NCBI GenBank assembly: GCA_020747015.1
Contig: JAGTJM010000094.1
Span: forward strand, 28,190 to 92,189
Reading direction: 5' to 3'
DNA from: Pyrenochaeta sp. MPI-SDFR-AT-0127
Taxonomy: Eukaryota; Ascomycota; Dothideomycetes; Pleosporales; Cucurbitariaceae
Length of the DNA: 64,000 bases
Shown here: one piece after another, positions 42,446 through 53,314 of the stretch
Layout of the letters: every line of letters begins with the position of its first letter
Position numbering within the stretch: position 1 is the stretch's first letter
Made by a program: the position numbers and the translations under genes
Notes under the pieces: generated by a model
Told to the model about the DNA's origin: nothing
What the model saw: the letters and a program-made list of their open reading frames with translations, nothing else
Databases searched by the model: none

Positions 42446-43954
42446 CTACCGTTGGAAGCCCGGTCGCCAATCATCGTCACGGCGCCAACTCTTTCTCGGT
42501 TTACTACTGCCACGCATATCACCCATGCCACGGGCGCCATGGAAGTCACCGCGGCGTCGACAAGCAGATTGGACGCTAACAATACGGGCTATAGAAGTGT
42601 GGTCGTCGCCATCAGATGTTGTGCATTTGTCAGAAATAATTTTTCCGCGAGTCTCCACCGTAGTAGCAGATATGCTACAACTCTCTTCAAGGCCAGTCAA
42701 ACGTCGAAGATATGGTAGGTCCTCTTTCCAGCTTCTCGAGTGCAATGCTTCTGAGCCATTTGATGGAGGATGCGAGCTCTTTGGTGGTCCAGGAGGAATC
42801 CGGTTCCACTTGCGTATTGCATTGTCGCGGCGACGAAGCCAACCTTTGTATTCTGCAACATGCACACAGTAATCCTCTATGTGCGTGGTCCAGTGCTCGT
42901 TCTGATTGCCTTTGTCGAAATAGGCACAAGCTTTACAGTGTACAAGCACTTCGCAGTGTTCACCTTCCTTATCTTCATGATCGCGGCTGCCGCAGCGTAT
43001 ACAACAAAATTCACTCCCCAAAATCGAAGGAAGACTATTGCGGGAATGGTCTTCAATGTTCAGCGCCACCGTTTGCATGCTTTTCCCTTTCCCTGTTTTG
43101 CAGCTTTTCGGTAAAACCATCTGAATCGCACTCATGACCGTCCTTGCAGCATCGTTACACGCCGTATGCGCATCCTCATGCTTGAATCCCAATTGTTTCG
43201 TCAGATTGCCGAGACCGACGTTATTGCTCGGCGTCTCAGGATCGCTCCACGTGCATGTGGCCTTCGCAAGAGCCTGTGTATCAATCTCCTTGACTATCGT
43301 GCCATGTTTGCGCCAATTGTAATTGAGCCCATGTTTCTTGAAGTTTACTTCGTCGTGGTATATTGCATGGCCTATCAGCACAACAGGTCTCTTACAACCT
43401 TTGAGTGAGACATCAGTAGACTCGATGTGCTGCGAGAAGAAGCTGTCTAGGATATCGCGCGCTTCCGCGAATGTGACGAATCGCGAATGGCCGAATCGGT
43501 TGCCTTCAGCGCCTTTCATCCACCTCGCATTTGTTTTCAGGTGCGCAGTTTCGACGATGCGGAGATGGTAGAAGGCGATCTTTTTCAATAACTCCTCTCC
43601 AAAGTCTCCAAGGTGCTCATAATCAGCCTCAATATCGCTCTGTTCGTTTTCGGAAAGCATCTTTCTACGATGCACTTTAACCATATCCTTTCTCTCGAAG
43701 ACTGCCAGTCCGATCTCCGTCATTTCATTGGTGTTTTTTGTCCACGCTTCTGTATCTATACCGATGACAACTGTATGTTCGATAAGCGGCGCATTATATG
43801 TAGAAGCTCCGAGGATGTTGGTGAACCCTAGCGCATCCAAGATCACAGAGCTTTCAGGCTGTCTGTCGAAAAAGCGCGCAAGATCTTCCATTCGCTCCGG
43901 GGGTGTTGGAGAAGGAGGCGGGGCTGCCGCGATGGTGGCCCAGGACATGGGCAT
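42446..43954 (-). CDS. Gfd2/YDR514C-like DEDDh exonuclease-fold protein with Cys-rich module (paralogue A)
   Basis: Single exon, 502 aa from the ATG at 43954 (the frame stays open to a TTG six codons upstream). The RNase H-like exonuclease core has HTVVIGIDTEAW (Asp67, Glu69), NEMTEIGLAVF, NRFGHSRFVTF, VVLIGHAIYHDE (Asp201), NVGLGNLTKQLGF and DAHTACNDAARTV (His263, Asp268). All five DEDDh residues are therefore in place. A Cys/His-rich segment follows (CIRCGSRDHED, HCEVLVHCKACAY, HWTTHIEDYC), probably a zinc ribbon or knuckle, then a low-complexity basic tail. The fold matches the Gfd2/YDR514C family, linked in yeast to DBP5 and mRNA export; catalysis on RNA or DNA is predicted, not shown. 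A paralogue with the same order lies 650 bp upstream on the same strand. Confidence 0.85.
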   Translation of the reverse strand: MPMSWATIAAAPPPSPTPPERMEDLARFFDRQPESSVILDALGFTNILGASTYNAPLIEHTVVIGIDTEAWTKNTNEMTEIGLAVFERKDMVKVHRRKMLSENEQSDIEADYEHLGDFGEELLKKIAFYHLRIVETAHLKTNARWMKGAEGNRFGHSRFVTFAEARDILDSFFSQHIESTDVSLKGCKRPVVLIGHAIYHDEVNFKKHGLNYNWRKHGTIVKEIDTQALAKATCTWSDPETPSNNVGLGNLTKQLGFKHEDAHTACNDAARTVMSAIQMVLPKSCKTGKGKSMQTVALNIEDHSRNSLPSILGSEFCCIRCGSRDHEDKEGEHCEVLVHCKACAYFDKGNQNEHWTTHIEDYCVHVAEYKGWLRRRDNAIRKWNRIPPGPPKSSHPPSNGSEALHSRSWKEDLPYLRRLTGLEESCSISATTVETRGKIISDKCTTSDGDDHTSIARIVSVQSACRRRGDFHGARGMGDMRGSSKPRKSWRRDDDWRPGFQR

Positions 43955-44605
43955 TTCGGCGATGTTTATCAAAATAAAAGTAATAAAATTACGGCGGGGG
44001 CCTTTCCAAGATCCTATAACATGCGAGTGTCACCGTTATTTGAGATTGCAAGCAGTTGGTGCAGAAGTGAAAAAAGTGATATCATCGTGCAAATTTGGCT
44101 TCCGAACTGTATAATATTGTTGGGGAATGAGTGTGGTCGTGCGTTGCGCGTGACGTAAATATGGTTCACTTGGATGGAAAGTGAAAGTGAGATGTGTCAA
44201 CCCAGTCGGACCGCTCAAGACTGCATGCGCAGATGGGTAAAATGGTCTTCTTAAGATCGTCTTTTAGCTTCTGTAATTGAAGAGAATTGCAACATCAAAG
44301 ACATGCAGTACTTCATTGCAATTAATCATTGTGGTATTGATGTCCGCTTGTTGTTGAGGCTGCCGGAAGTGCTTCAGGTAAGATGCGCAACTCACCTCAT
44401 GCCATTACAATCTATGGAGACTTTCAGGCTCACTTAAGCAAATAAATAACTAACCTGATCTATAGTCATGGATATGACGATGTGACGTTAAATCGATGCT
44501 AATGGTACGTAGGAGCTCAACACAAGCAAACTTGGTCTTATAAACCAGGTTTTGTATAACAATCGACTCGAATTAGTGCCCCTAACATCCCACCAACATA
44601 ACTCA
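43955..44605. other. Intergenic region between the Gfd2-like paralogues
   Basis: 651 bp between the start of paralogue A and the stop of paralogue B. No coding signal. It must contain the promoter of paralogue A. The spacing indicates two separate genes rather than one split gene. Confidence 0.6.
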
Positions 44606-46027
44606 TTACCTACTGAATTGTGAACTACTAGGGCCTTCAAGACTTCCGTCTGGTCCACGTCCACGTCCACGTCCACGACCAATCAGCACTCCGCCGTAGT
44701 GGCTTTGAATGCCACTGAACGAACCACTGGCAATACGACCTCCTCTAGCGAAAGGGTTTCCTCCGCGAGTTGTGTCATTACTATCAGCAACAGGGCCATT
44801 AGGGCTGAAGCCACTAGGCTGCGACGTGTTGGCACCGGCTCCGTAGTTTTGACCCCGTCCAATCGGGGTGTTGCCATTTCTTTTGCGGCCTCCGTAGCTC
44901 TGAGACGGTCTTTGAAGAGGCTGCTTTCTAACGGCACCATTTGCCCGGCGCCGTCGTTCTTGCCTAGCGGCCGCATCTTTCTCTCTTCTCTGCGCTGCCC
45001 TTTCCCATGCAATCCGCTCGCAATGCATGGTCACGTGTGTAGCTGCTTCTTCCGTGCGTCCATTAGACCAGCACTCGTCGCATCGCAGATCAATCATCGG
45101 GCAGTCATATATCATGTGAAGGCGGCTACAGCACTTCCAGCAGTACTTTTCACTGCCTCCAATATGTTGATATGTGTCACGACTACTGGTCTCTAGGTCC
45201 GCAACAACCTGAATCAAGTTCTTCTGGCAATGCATTTTAGCCACTCTTCCTTTGTATAGAGCAATCTGAAACGCAGCGATAGTCGTGTGGGCGATGTCAT
45301 TGCAAGCGGTATGCGGATCGTGGTGTTGGAAGCCTAGTTTAGTAGTGAGCGCACCCAGACCAATATTGTTGCTGCGATGAAGCCAGTAACCCGCATCCCT
45401 TACAAGCTGCTGCGTGTCGATGAATCTGACAATTGAGTCGCATTTTTCAAGATCAAAAGCAAGTTCCTTCGTCTTTAGATTGTTCTTGTCGTGAGCGATT
45501 GCATGACCAAGGATAATAACTGGTTGCTTTGTGTTCTCAGAACCATTCACTCTTTTGACAGTCTGGTTGAAGAGGAAGCCGAGAATATCGCGCATCTCGC
45601 TATAAGTTACGAAGCGATCTCGACCGAATCGGTTTCCGTTAACTCCCTTTGACGCAGGGTTTGTATTGGGTAGGTGCGAAGTCTCCAAGATGCGGAACAA
45701 GTAGAACTTGATCCTATCCATCATATTCGCTCCATGCGGGCCATAATTCTGGGATCTTGCAATGCGGACCATTTCCTGAACACTGAAAACTGTGACACCA
45801 ACTTCCGTCATCTGTGTAGTGTTGCTGCTCCAGTGCTCTGTGTCAATTCCAATGACGTTTATATGCTCAGACAGTTCTCGGGCCAAAGGGGGGAGGTTGG
45901 GGAGCGATTGGAGGCCCAGGCAATGCATCAAGACTGCCAGGTCGGAATTGTCAGCCCTGTTGAAGGCCTTCTTCACGGCTGTGAAGCAGGCATCTTGGGA
46001 CTGGGTACTCAGAAATGGTTCAGACAT
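44606..46027 (-). CDS. Gfd2/YDR514C-like DEDDh exonuclease-fold protein with Cys-rich module and RG-rich tail (paralogue B)
   Basis: Single exon, 473 aa from the ATG at 46027. Core motifs: NVIGIDTEHWSSN (Asp62, Glu64), TQMTEVGVTVF, NRFGRDRFVTY, VIILGHAIAHDKN (Asp180), NIGLGALTTKLGF and HDPHTACNDIAHT (His239, Asp244). Conservation of all DEDDh residues in both copies argues for retained nuclease activity. A Cys/His cluster (CWKCCSRLHMIYDC, LRCDECW, HVTMHC) matches the position of that in paralogue A. The C-terminus is Gly/Arg/Asn-rich with RG repeats (GVLIGRGRGRGRGPDG), typical of RNA-binding or phase-separating tails. Compared with paralogue A, the nuclease cores align throughout but the tails are unrelated. 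Tandem duplication with tail divergence is the likely origin. Confidence 0.86.
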   Translation of the reverse strand: MSEPFLSTQSQDACFTAVKKAFNRADNSDLAVLMHCLGLQSLPNLPPLARELSEHINVIGIDTEHWSSNTTQMTEVGVTVFSVQEMVRIARSQNYGPHGANMMDRIKFYLFRILETSHLPNTNPASKGVNGNRFGRDRFVTYSEMRDILGFLFNQTVKRVNGSENTKQPVIILGHAIAHDKNNLKTKELAFDLEKCDSIVRFIDTQQLVRDAGYWLHRSNNIGLGALTTKLGFQHHDPHTACNDIAHTTIAAFQIALYKGRVAKMHCQKNLIQVVADLETSSRDTYQHIGGSEKYCWKCCSRLHMIYDCPMIDLRCDECWSNGRTEEAATHVTMHCERIAWERAAQRREKDAAARQERRRRANGAVRKQPLQRPSQSYGGRKRNGNTPIGRGQNYGAGANTSQPSGFSPNGPVADSNDTTRGGNPFARGGRIASGSFSGIQSHYGGVLIGRGRGRGRGPDGSLEGPSSSQFSR

Positions 46028-48640
46028 GATGTAAAGATTTCTTGAGTCTAATTAGCAGAGTAACGTTTTCTTTTGCAAAGCGGTACCAATTCTTTTTCGT
46101 CGATGTATATTACTACAGTTGATTGGTGTTCGTATAGTTAGTTGGATTGAGTAGTTGGAGCTGTGGTTGAACGGTTGAAGAAAGGAAGGGGAATAGTGTG
46201 GACGAAGAAAAGTATGTGTAGATGCACGCAGGAAAGTTTAGTGAACTCAGAATTGAAGCTATATTTGGGGCTAATATTCGGTATCGTGGTCAGGTGTGAA
46301 AAGACAACCAGCACTCTGATCCACGTGAAGGTAAACCCTGAGCGGCTTGCAATTGCCTTTCACTTCCATCATCATCTGACCGAAAAGGTAAGTGGGCTAG
46401 ATTTATGACAGCTGATATCGCTTAGAACTACAAGATCATAAGGGTTACAGACATAGTGAGATGATCATGTACTATACTTTAAGGGGTTTGTGGTGTCTTC
46501 ATGGGTTGAGTTCAGCAATCAAACTTGAGAACCGCTGATGTTTTCCACCAGACTTTAGCAAGCTACATGACTGCTTCCAATCCCCCTTGCATCTCCTTAT
46601 GGCACATGTGACGCGGTTTTAATCTTTTCTCAAGGCTTCAGCCTATACGTCGAAACTGGCACTTGGCATTGAGAGTTACCAAAACCAGAGAGATCGGGGA
46701 ATAAGAAAGGCATAAGCGTGATTGAGAGACCATTAAACTAAAATAGTTCTGATACTACGTGAAGTCGGAGTTCTACGTTAAGAAAGTTCTAAATTTATTC
46801 TCGGGGCAAGTGATGAGTGCCAATAGAGAGCTCGAAAACGGGACAAATATACGAACTGCAGGCACTTTGGAACAATCCGGTGAATATCGACCGGATTCTC
46901 TCGAAACCCCCCTAATTAGTTGCGCAACATCTCTGTCGATTTTCCAGCCTTTTTATGTTCTAGCAAGTAACCGCGGTTTCGATAATTAGTTTTTGATGTG
47001 GCCGTACAGGCTGTAGCGAATGCAACATCGTTCGGTGCCCCACTTCCATGTCTGATATCAGCTAGCCTGCTCGATGCTGTCCACGATGCATTGAAATGAC
47101 TTTCCGGGAGCTTTTTAATCCTCAACGTGGCTGGATAGAACCATCTGAAAACCTGGGGTCGGGTCTTGGCAGCATCGTTCCTGGATCATAATACCAATGT
47201 GGCGGACTCTGGATGGCCAGTAGCCACACTCTCGGGATAGATTTCGTGGATAAATATCTTAGAAATGGTACGGAGCTGACTGACTCCGAAATTTAACATG
47301 TGGAGCATGCAAACCACTCCTTTGAGTGTATGACCCACAACAGCCATCGGACACAATCCGATATCAGAGCGTATTACAGAAGTCTGGTAAAGACAAGACA
47401 CCCGGCAGCACGGCACGAGCTGCCCCTTGTCAGGAAACGTGACTGACTAAAGCGATTCCTGTTAGAACATCAGAACTTTTCTTGGTAATTCGATTGGGTG
47501 CCAGGAGCATTTTGTGATCATGATCGCCCGGATACAACAGGGTATTGCGATGATATGCGTTTTCTGGGATGCAAGCATGGCAGATATAGACCTGCTTGCG
47601 CAAATTATTACAACAATAGCTTGGTTCTAGATTTGCGCATATCCCGAGAGTCGAACGCTGAGACGTCGATCTCGGTTATCAGTTATGGGGTTAGATCCAG
47701 GTCTCTATATCAAGCAACTCCCAATCATGTTACGCATGGTAGGCTTAAGAGCTGTTATGATATATATGGAGGATTTATGGAATCATAAAAGCAAGCTTTT
47801 GAAGTCAGAGACTATTGACCAATTTTTGCGTGATCTACTTGACAATGGAAGCTCGTTGAGGCCTGGGTCGCTGTAATAACGAACTGAGATGATCTAAGCC
47901 GACAATCATGGTGATACTCCAGAACCGGAATGTGTTCGATGCATAGTGCAGTATTTTGCAAGCGTGTGTGAAGATGGATAATGGCAAATTGTATCTTTTC
48001 GCCGTAAGGTGCAAGAGCTGAAGATGTTGATGGCTTCCCTGACGACTCATTGTAAGTATGTCAGGCTCAAACAAGATTCAAGGCTGTCAATTGGTCAGAG
48101 GTATAGTTTCCAATTCTGTTGGCCTCCTGATTAGAGTTGCTAGAATGCTCCCTTGGCTGTTTCACTCGAGTCATATAAGGGGCACCTTCAGTGCCAAACG
48201 GTGCACTCAGTCCTGTGGCCTGCGGAGATGTTATCAACACGAGAGAAATCCTGGAATCTTCTTGTCGATAATCTTGTCTGACCTTTGTTCCCAATACGCA
48301 GAGGTGAGGGAGAAATACACCTCGTTCTCGGCTGACAAACGAGCTCGAGCCACAGTGGCGGGTGGCCAGTGCACCCGGCCATTCATGACGCAGCCCGATA
48401 CGCACCCCGGTTTTTCAGGACCCAAAAAGTCCCTCAACACATTGCGCTTATCATCACATCCTAGGAGCCGTAGTCCCACCTCTGATTTTATGTCGACTGT
48501 CTCCATCTTCCTTCCGAATTTGATGTCCGCTTAGTGTGGCCTAGCTTTCCCCGCATTGTTCCCCGCAGTCAGCTACTGAAGTCTCCACGTGTTCGCGGTG
48601 AGAGCTCACGCCACCAATCCTGGATATTGAACAATCAAGC
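46028..48640. other. 2.6-kb intergenic region, no supported gene
   Basis: Holds the promoter of paralogue B on the left and of the F-box gene on the right. Open frames (for example 46163-46408, 47498-47788, 48058-48534 and antisense 48067-48405) overlap each other and have no family features. I see no RNA gene. Confidence 0.55.
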
Positions 48641-49876
48641 ATGTCTGTCGACGTTGATGAAGACGGGAAAGAGAGGGCGGGCGCTCAATGCGATCGATTG
48701 ACCGTTTTGCCTGACGAGCTCCTGCTTCAGATCTTCGAGGCGCTAGGTCGTGTCTCCAGACGGGATCTCTGCAATGTTTCGCGGGTCAACAAAAAGTACC
48801 ATCGGTTGAGCGATGCCGTGCTATACAAAAGCATTCTTTTCGAACGACCAGAATTTCATCTTACATTCAGCGAGTCTCTTAGCCGTCGACCGCGTCGTGG
48901 CTCTGCTATCTTCGAGATCAAGCTGGCGTATCCGTCCTCGGAGCTCTCGCAGTTGGCTCTTGACGCTCCAGTTGCTGGCTCTCATTATGACCCCAAGCGC
49001 TCCGATAGCCTCTCACGCACGCTCTCTATCATGTCAAATTTGGAGAAATTAGACATTTCAGTGCCAGCTGTGCTGTTGCACGGAATCGGCACCCTGTTCA
49101 ATGGGCCGTTCGATCTCGCTTGTCTCAAGACTTGTTCGTTATTCTACCAATGCGCCAACGACGAATATTGGGACCTTCGAGAGAACATCCACATATTTGC
49201 CCATCCCTCTTTGGAGTCCTTGACCATTCGAAGAGCCAAGCTTGATGAGAAAGGATTTGACCACATTGAGCGTCCTCACGAAACGGCCTTGAAGAAGCTG
49301 CACCTTATCGAATGCGACATCAACGACGATTCTCTTGGTGATCTACTTGAATTGCCTGAGGCGCTGGAAGAATTTGTCATGACGCAGATAGAGGAGCCAG
49401 AGCCAGACTTGGAAGAGAGCTCGGACAACGTTGGCGACTACATTCTTGCTCTCAAGTCGCAAGCTGAGTTCTTGAAGAGCATTACTATCGATTTCCCTAC
49501 TCTTACTGGCCGCAAGGCATTGCGAATGAGGGAGTTTGAGGCTCTCACGACATTGCGATTGAACTGGGATTATCAGCTGTTTGGAAAGTCATCGAGGAAA
49601 CCACGTCTTCATTCAGTCGGCTTGCCACCTATCCTGGAGGTACTTGAGTTCTTCAATGACCTAGGGTCTGACGAAGAAGTGAATGACCTCCTGCTGGCAA
49701 CGATTGAGCAAAAGAACATTATTGCTAGGACCTGGAAGACCATGGTGGTTGTTGACGGTGACGAAGGAGTTTCCAAGGAGATTAAGGATGCATGCAAGAC
49801 GGCAGGGTTACAATTAGACATTATCGGGGCTCAAGAATCAGATGCAGATACGGACACTGATGAGAATGAGGATTAA
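48641..49876 (+). CDS. F-box protein
   Basis: Single exon, 411 aa. The F-box lies near residues 18-65: RLTVLPDELLLQIFEALG, RRDLCNVSRVNKKYHRLSD and AVLYKSI, with the typical LPDELL..IF and D....S.V....R..... pattern that binds Skp1 in SCF ubiquitin ligases. The remainder has loose leucine-rich stretches (LEKLDISVPA, LESLTIRRAKLD, LKKLHLIECDIND, EALTTLRLNWD) suggestive of divergent LRRs for substrate binding. It ends in an acidic tail (ESDADTDTDENED). Its target is unknown; large sets of such divergent F-box genes are normal in filamentous ascomycetes. The start is the first ATG, 9 nt after an in-frame-free leader. Confidence 0.85.
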   Translation: MSVDVDEDGKERAGAQCDRLTVLPDELLLQIFEALGRVSRRDLCNVSRVNKKYHRLSDAVLYKSILFERPEFHLTFSESLSRRPRRGSAIFEIKLAYPSSELSQLALDAPVAGSHYDPKRSDSLSRTLSIMSNLEKLDISVPAVLLHGIGTLFNGPFDLACLKTCSLFYQCANDEYWDLRENIHIFAHPSLESLTIRRAKLDEKGFDHIERPHETALKKLHLIECDINDDSLGDLLELPEALEEFVMTQIEEPEPDLEESSDNVGDYILALKSQAEFLKSITIDFPTLTGRKALRMREFEALTTLRLNWDYQLFGKSSRKPRLHSVGLPPILEVLEFFNDLGSDEEVNDLLLATIEQKNIIARTWKTMVVVDGDEGVSKEIKDACKTAGLQLDIIGAQESDADTDTDENED

Positions 49877-50209
49877 AAAGATCGGGGCAAGCGAATCACG
49901 GCCATGATGCATATGATGAATAACTACGATTAGACTCATACAACATAAAAATAGATTCAAGATATGACAATACAAACACCTAAACTTGCTTGAGGAAAGC
50001 TTCCATTCTCAACATTTTCGGCAATCGTCTTGTCTCCCTCCGATATCCTCCTGCTAGCCGCAGACTTTACGCATGCTTCTGACATCTAGATGCTGAGACG
50101 ACTTACTCTTTGGTCAACCAGAAGTAAGCTTTAGAGACTATGAAGAGTGCTAGAATGACCGCGACACTTTTGCCAGGATCCGTGGCAGTATGTCTCACAC
50201 ACTGAATTT

Positions 50210-50617
50210 TCATTTCACTGACACATTCAATCTCCCCGTAGCAACAATGCTCAACTCGCGATCTATGTTACTCTGTCGGGACCTCATCCTTGGTCTCTCC
50301 CTCTTTCTTCTTTTCGTTTTGCCAGTCTTTCCCTTTCCTACCCTTTCCACACTACCACGCCATTTGTTGAAACATTTCCATATCCGCTGCATCGTGGTGG
50401 AGATTATCTGGAATAATCGTTTTGCAACATAAAATAGTGCCGTAGCCATGGACTCGGCCTCTAACTTGATATGGGCGGCTTGGACACAGGAGAAAGTGAA
50501 AGGATTTACTGATGCGATGACATTGCGCGTGCTGCGAAGAATGTTGAGTGGTAGACTGGTAAGGCTTGTGAAAGCAGGGGAGGTGGTGGGGAGAGTTGTA
50601 TTTGTTAGGGGTGTCAT
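50210..50617 (-). CDS. Small hypothetical protein, uncertain
   Basis: ATG-started frame of 135 codons. The first 55 residues are Thr/Ser-rich; a middle segment (SMATALFYVAKRLFQIIS) is amphipathic; the tail is very basic (GKGKTGKTKRRKRERPRMRS). Several GT dinucleotides near the basic part could be splice donors, so the tail may be intronic. The antisense strand is also open here, which weakens the call. No family recognised. Confidence 0.35.
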   Translation of the reverse strand: MTPLTNTTLPTTSPAFTSLTSLPLNILRSTRNVIASVNPFTFSCVQAAHIKLEAESMATALFYVAKRLFQIISTTMQRIWKCFNKWRGSVERVGKGKTGKTKRRKRERPRMRSRQSNIDRELSIVATGRLNVSVK

Positions 50618-51182
50618 GGTGCTTTTAAGCTGTCAGGACGGTTACAGGACGGGGTAGGACATAGTTTGAAAGATATAGATGTGCGGTGTAAGGGTTATAT
50701 GTACTGAACCAGCCGGCGAAAGTCTCCCGCTTTGCGTGGCTTGATGTGCTGTTCCGTGTGAGTATTGGATTATATGAAGGATTTGATTATGGAAGCAGAC
50801 TATTAAATTAGCAGAGGTCAATGATCAAGATACAGTGCGATTCGCTTTAATGCTTCACGGCTGGCACCGAAAAGTACTGGCGATCTACTCGCACACGTCA
50901 GAATCGAGATTTGAGGAGATGGAATAATACGTCAATAGCGTGACATGTAGAACAACATGATTTGAATCTTGAAAGGGAGGCCAGAGGGACAGAGTACAAT
51001 GTGAAGAAATTCAGGAACGAGAATGAATATATGAACAATGCTCTGAACACTATACTCCCATATCGAGAAGGCAGATATATTTAGCTAACCAGCGCCAATT
51101 GTCCTGACTGCCAATCGAGCTGTGTTCTATCACACTACGTCCCCATAACGCAGCCACATAACTACTACAAGCGTTTATGTAT

Positions 51183-51599
51183 TCAAGTACGCCGGAAGCT
51201 ATGCACGCGACTACACATCCTACGAATCATATAATCGACATCTAGAGGGCAAATGACAAAGTCCCCGTGATTAGGTTCTAGTCCTAGCTCATGCCAGCGA
51301 ATATGCTGGCGACCGAGGAGAAGCGAAAAGCATAACCACATTGCGATTATCGATAGTGGCACACATGCGCCATATCCTGAAGGCTGCATTGGTCTTGCGA
51401 CTGAGTTCAATACAGATAGGATCTCGATACCCCAGCTATGGGTGTCGGGATCCAGTGGTATCGACCTGGAAGGGTGAGGCGGAGGAGACGATTCCCCAAG
51501 CCTGGGTGATGTTGCTGATGAGCCGGGCCACTCGGCTTTTCTCGGTGGTAAGGTCGATATAGTCGAAGGCGATTTAGGAACAGTTAAGGGTGGGCCCAC
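51183..51599 (-). pseudogene. Possible fragment of a DUF3176-like membrane protein
   Basis: A reverse frame without ATG reads a Pro/Ser-rich lead, then HSWGIEILSVLNSVA, then after an apparent frame problem LSIIAMWLCFSLLLGRQHIR. The W-x-x-E-I-L-S...S...A opening followed by a hydrophobic segment resembles the start of fungal DUF3176 proteins (several TM helices, unknown function). Later parts of the family are missing. It may be a truncated relic or a coincidence. Confidence 0.3.
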
Positions 51600-51813
51600 G
51601 ACTGTCTTGGTGCGTTGTATGCATATTTTTTGACGTTGTTGGCGTTTCTGGTTGACACTGTAGTCGTATATTTGCGATAAAAAGATATTGATAGACTGTT
51701 GGAGGTGTCCAAACAGAGTTCACGTGACTATTACAGATCGTCTGGTCTCTTCCCTCGGCGACCCGTGTTGTTGAACAAATGCGCACAATGCGGCGTCAGA
51801 CTACAGCCAGGTG

Positions 51814-52423
51814 TTATTGGACTCCAGCTTCTCGTTTGAGGTCTTCATATTCCTTTTGGTGATTGATATTCCATGCTCTTGCATGTGGCTCCAATTTTGC
51901 GCTCATTTCGTCGCCGCATGTGATGGCATTTCCACGGGCGGCCTGCTATTGTCAAATTGCGCCTACATTGAGTCAGCTTTCGCGCTCTAAACCACCTTGA
52001 CGCTGTCATCACCAAGCTGAGAGCCAAACTTACCGCCACAGCGTAACCATCCAGTTGCTGAGCCTGAGCCTGAGCCTGCGACTGGCCCTGCATTTGGTTT
52101 TGCATTTGGCCATGCATCTGGCCCAAATGCCCACTCCCCTGCAACTCAATCGGCCCATCGTATTGGTATGGTTGTAGATTCTGCGCATTCGGCTGCAATA
52201 CGTATTGTTGCGCCAAAGGGGCGACGAACGGTCTTCTCTCTTCCTGCATCCTGCGGTGCGCCTTTTCTCTATCGCGCTGCTTTTTGCATATCAAGAAGAA
52301 CACGGCGACGCAGAAGAGGGCAGAGACAGCAAGCGATACCAGACTGATGATCAGAACGTAGCCAGCCGTGGTGAGCTGAGCGCGCCGCTGCAGATGCATT
52401 GCGCGCACGAGTATCGGTGCCAT
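51814..52423 (-). CDS. Small single-pass membrane protein with Gln-rich cytoplasmic segment
   Basis: Model: exons 52423..52034 and 51945..51814 with an 88-nt intron (GTAAGT donor, GCTGACT branch, AATAG acceptor), 173 aa. A short N-terminus is followed by one transmembrane helix at about 21-45 (GYVLIISLVSLAVSALFCVA then VFFLI), then a basic stop-transfer segment KKQRDREKAHRR. A Gln/Met-rich stretch follows (HGQMQNQMQGQSQAQAQAQQ). The spliced C-terminus is charged, ending EYEDLKREAGVQ. Reading through the intron gives an unrelated, stop-ended tail, so splicing is likely. The start is the ATG at 52423, since the frame upstream has only a GTG. I recognise no family; topology suggests a type III/I plasma- or endomembrane protein. 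Confidence 0.65.
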
Positions 52424-53314
52424 TTCTGCGATGTCAATCACGAGAATGAGTGGCAGTTTGATGAGAGTTGGGAGGCTTGCGAGCGAGTGGTCACTGGTAT
52501 GTCATCGCGATGGAGGGCATGGGGTAGGTTTAAAGACATCGCTTAGCCAGACCTCATGTGAAACGTCGGGCAGCCAGGGTGCAATTCCTCTGCACCGCCA
52601 TGACAATGGTGGAGGTTGGGGGTGTTGGGGGCGGAAATGGCTTGAAGAAGATTGCAAGGCGCCCATGAGGCTGACAGCGTGCCTCTCAAGACGCCACAGG
52701 TCAGCACCGTCGGTTGGAGCCAACATCATCTCCCCAAACCCGGAGTGCGCAGTGTGTCCTTGAGAAGCTCTGGGGTTGGTAGGATTCCATATCTGCTGTT
52801 AGGAGCATCGTGTAACACGCATGTACGGCTCAAACAAAGGCTCTGCGGCGGGTCGCTTGCGTGCCTAGTGCGCCCTAGGCGTGTACGTGACCCATCAAAG
52901 CCCACTTTCAACATGACGTCTGGCATCTGAAGAAGCTAAAATCGTCCATCTGGGGGGTTTAAAAACATTTTCCCAACTTATCAGTGCCCGCATGTGAATG
53001 TACACGATGCGCCAGCAACGATTGCCTTGATCACTCTTGTTCTGCGCCAAGCGCCTTCGTATCTGCCCCTCTCGTGTGATCTTGTGCCCACCACCACGCC
53101 GCTTCTGTACCACGACATCCCCCCACGTACTCGCTCGTGCAACCACAGCACTTGAATTCTACAGCCAGTTCAACTGCGAGCTTGACGTCTTTGTCTCGAT
53201 CGCGCAATCAGTGAGCCCGAGAGCCCGAGAGCCGCCGCATCTCCCCCGCGCTATCCCCGAGTATGCAATCAGCGTATATTCACATACGAAGACGCCAGCC
53301 TTGCAAGAACAAGA
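52424..53314. other. Divergent promoter region
   Basis: 891 bp between the small membrane protein gene and the Smr-domain gene, which point away from each other. Open frames here are antisense pairs with no motif. The right third is C-rich and contains the 5' leader of the Smr gene. Confidence 0.55.

Larger units (their letters stand above)
49877..51813. other. Intergenic region with two weak coding traces
   Basis: Apart from the small reverse ORF at 50210-50617 and a fragment at 51183-51599 (both listed), this stretch shows no gene. 50,700-51,180 is AT-richer and stop-dense on both strands. Confidence 0.5.
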
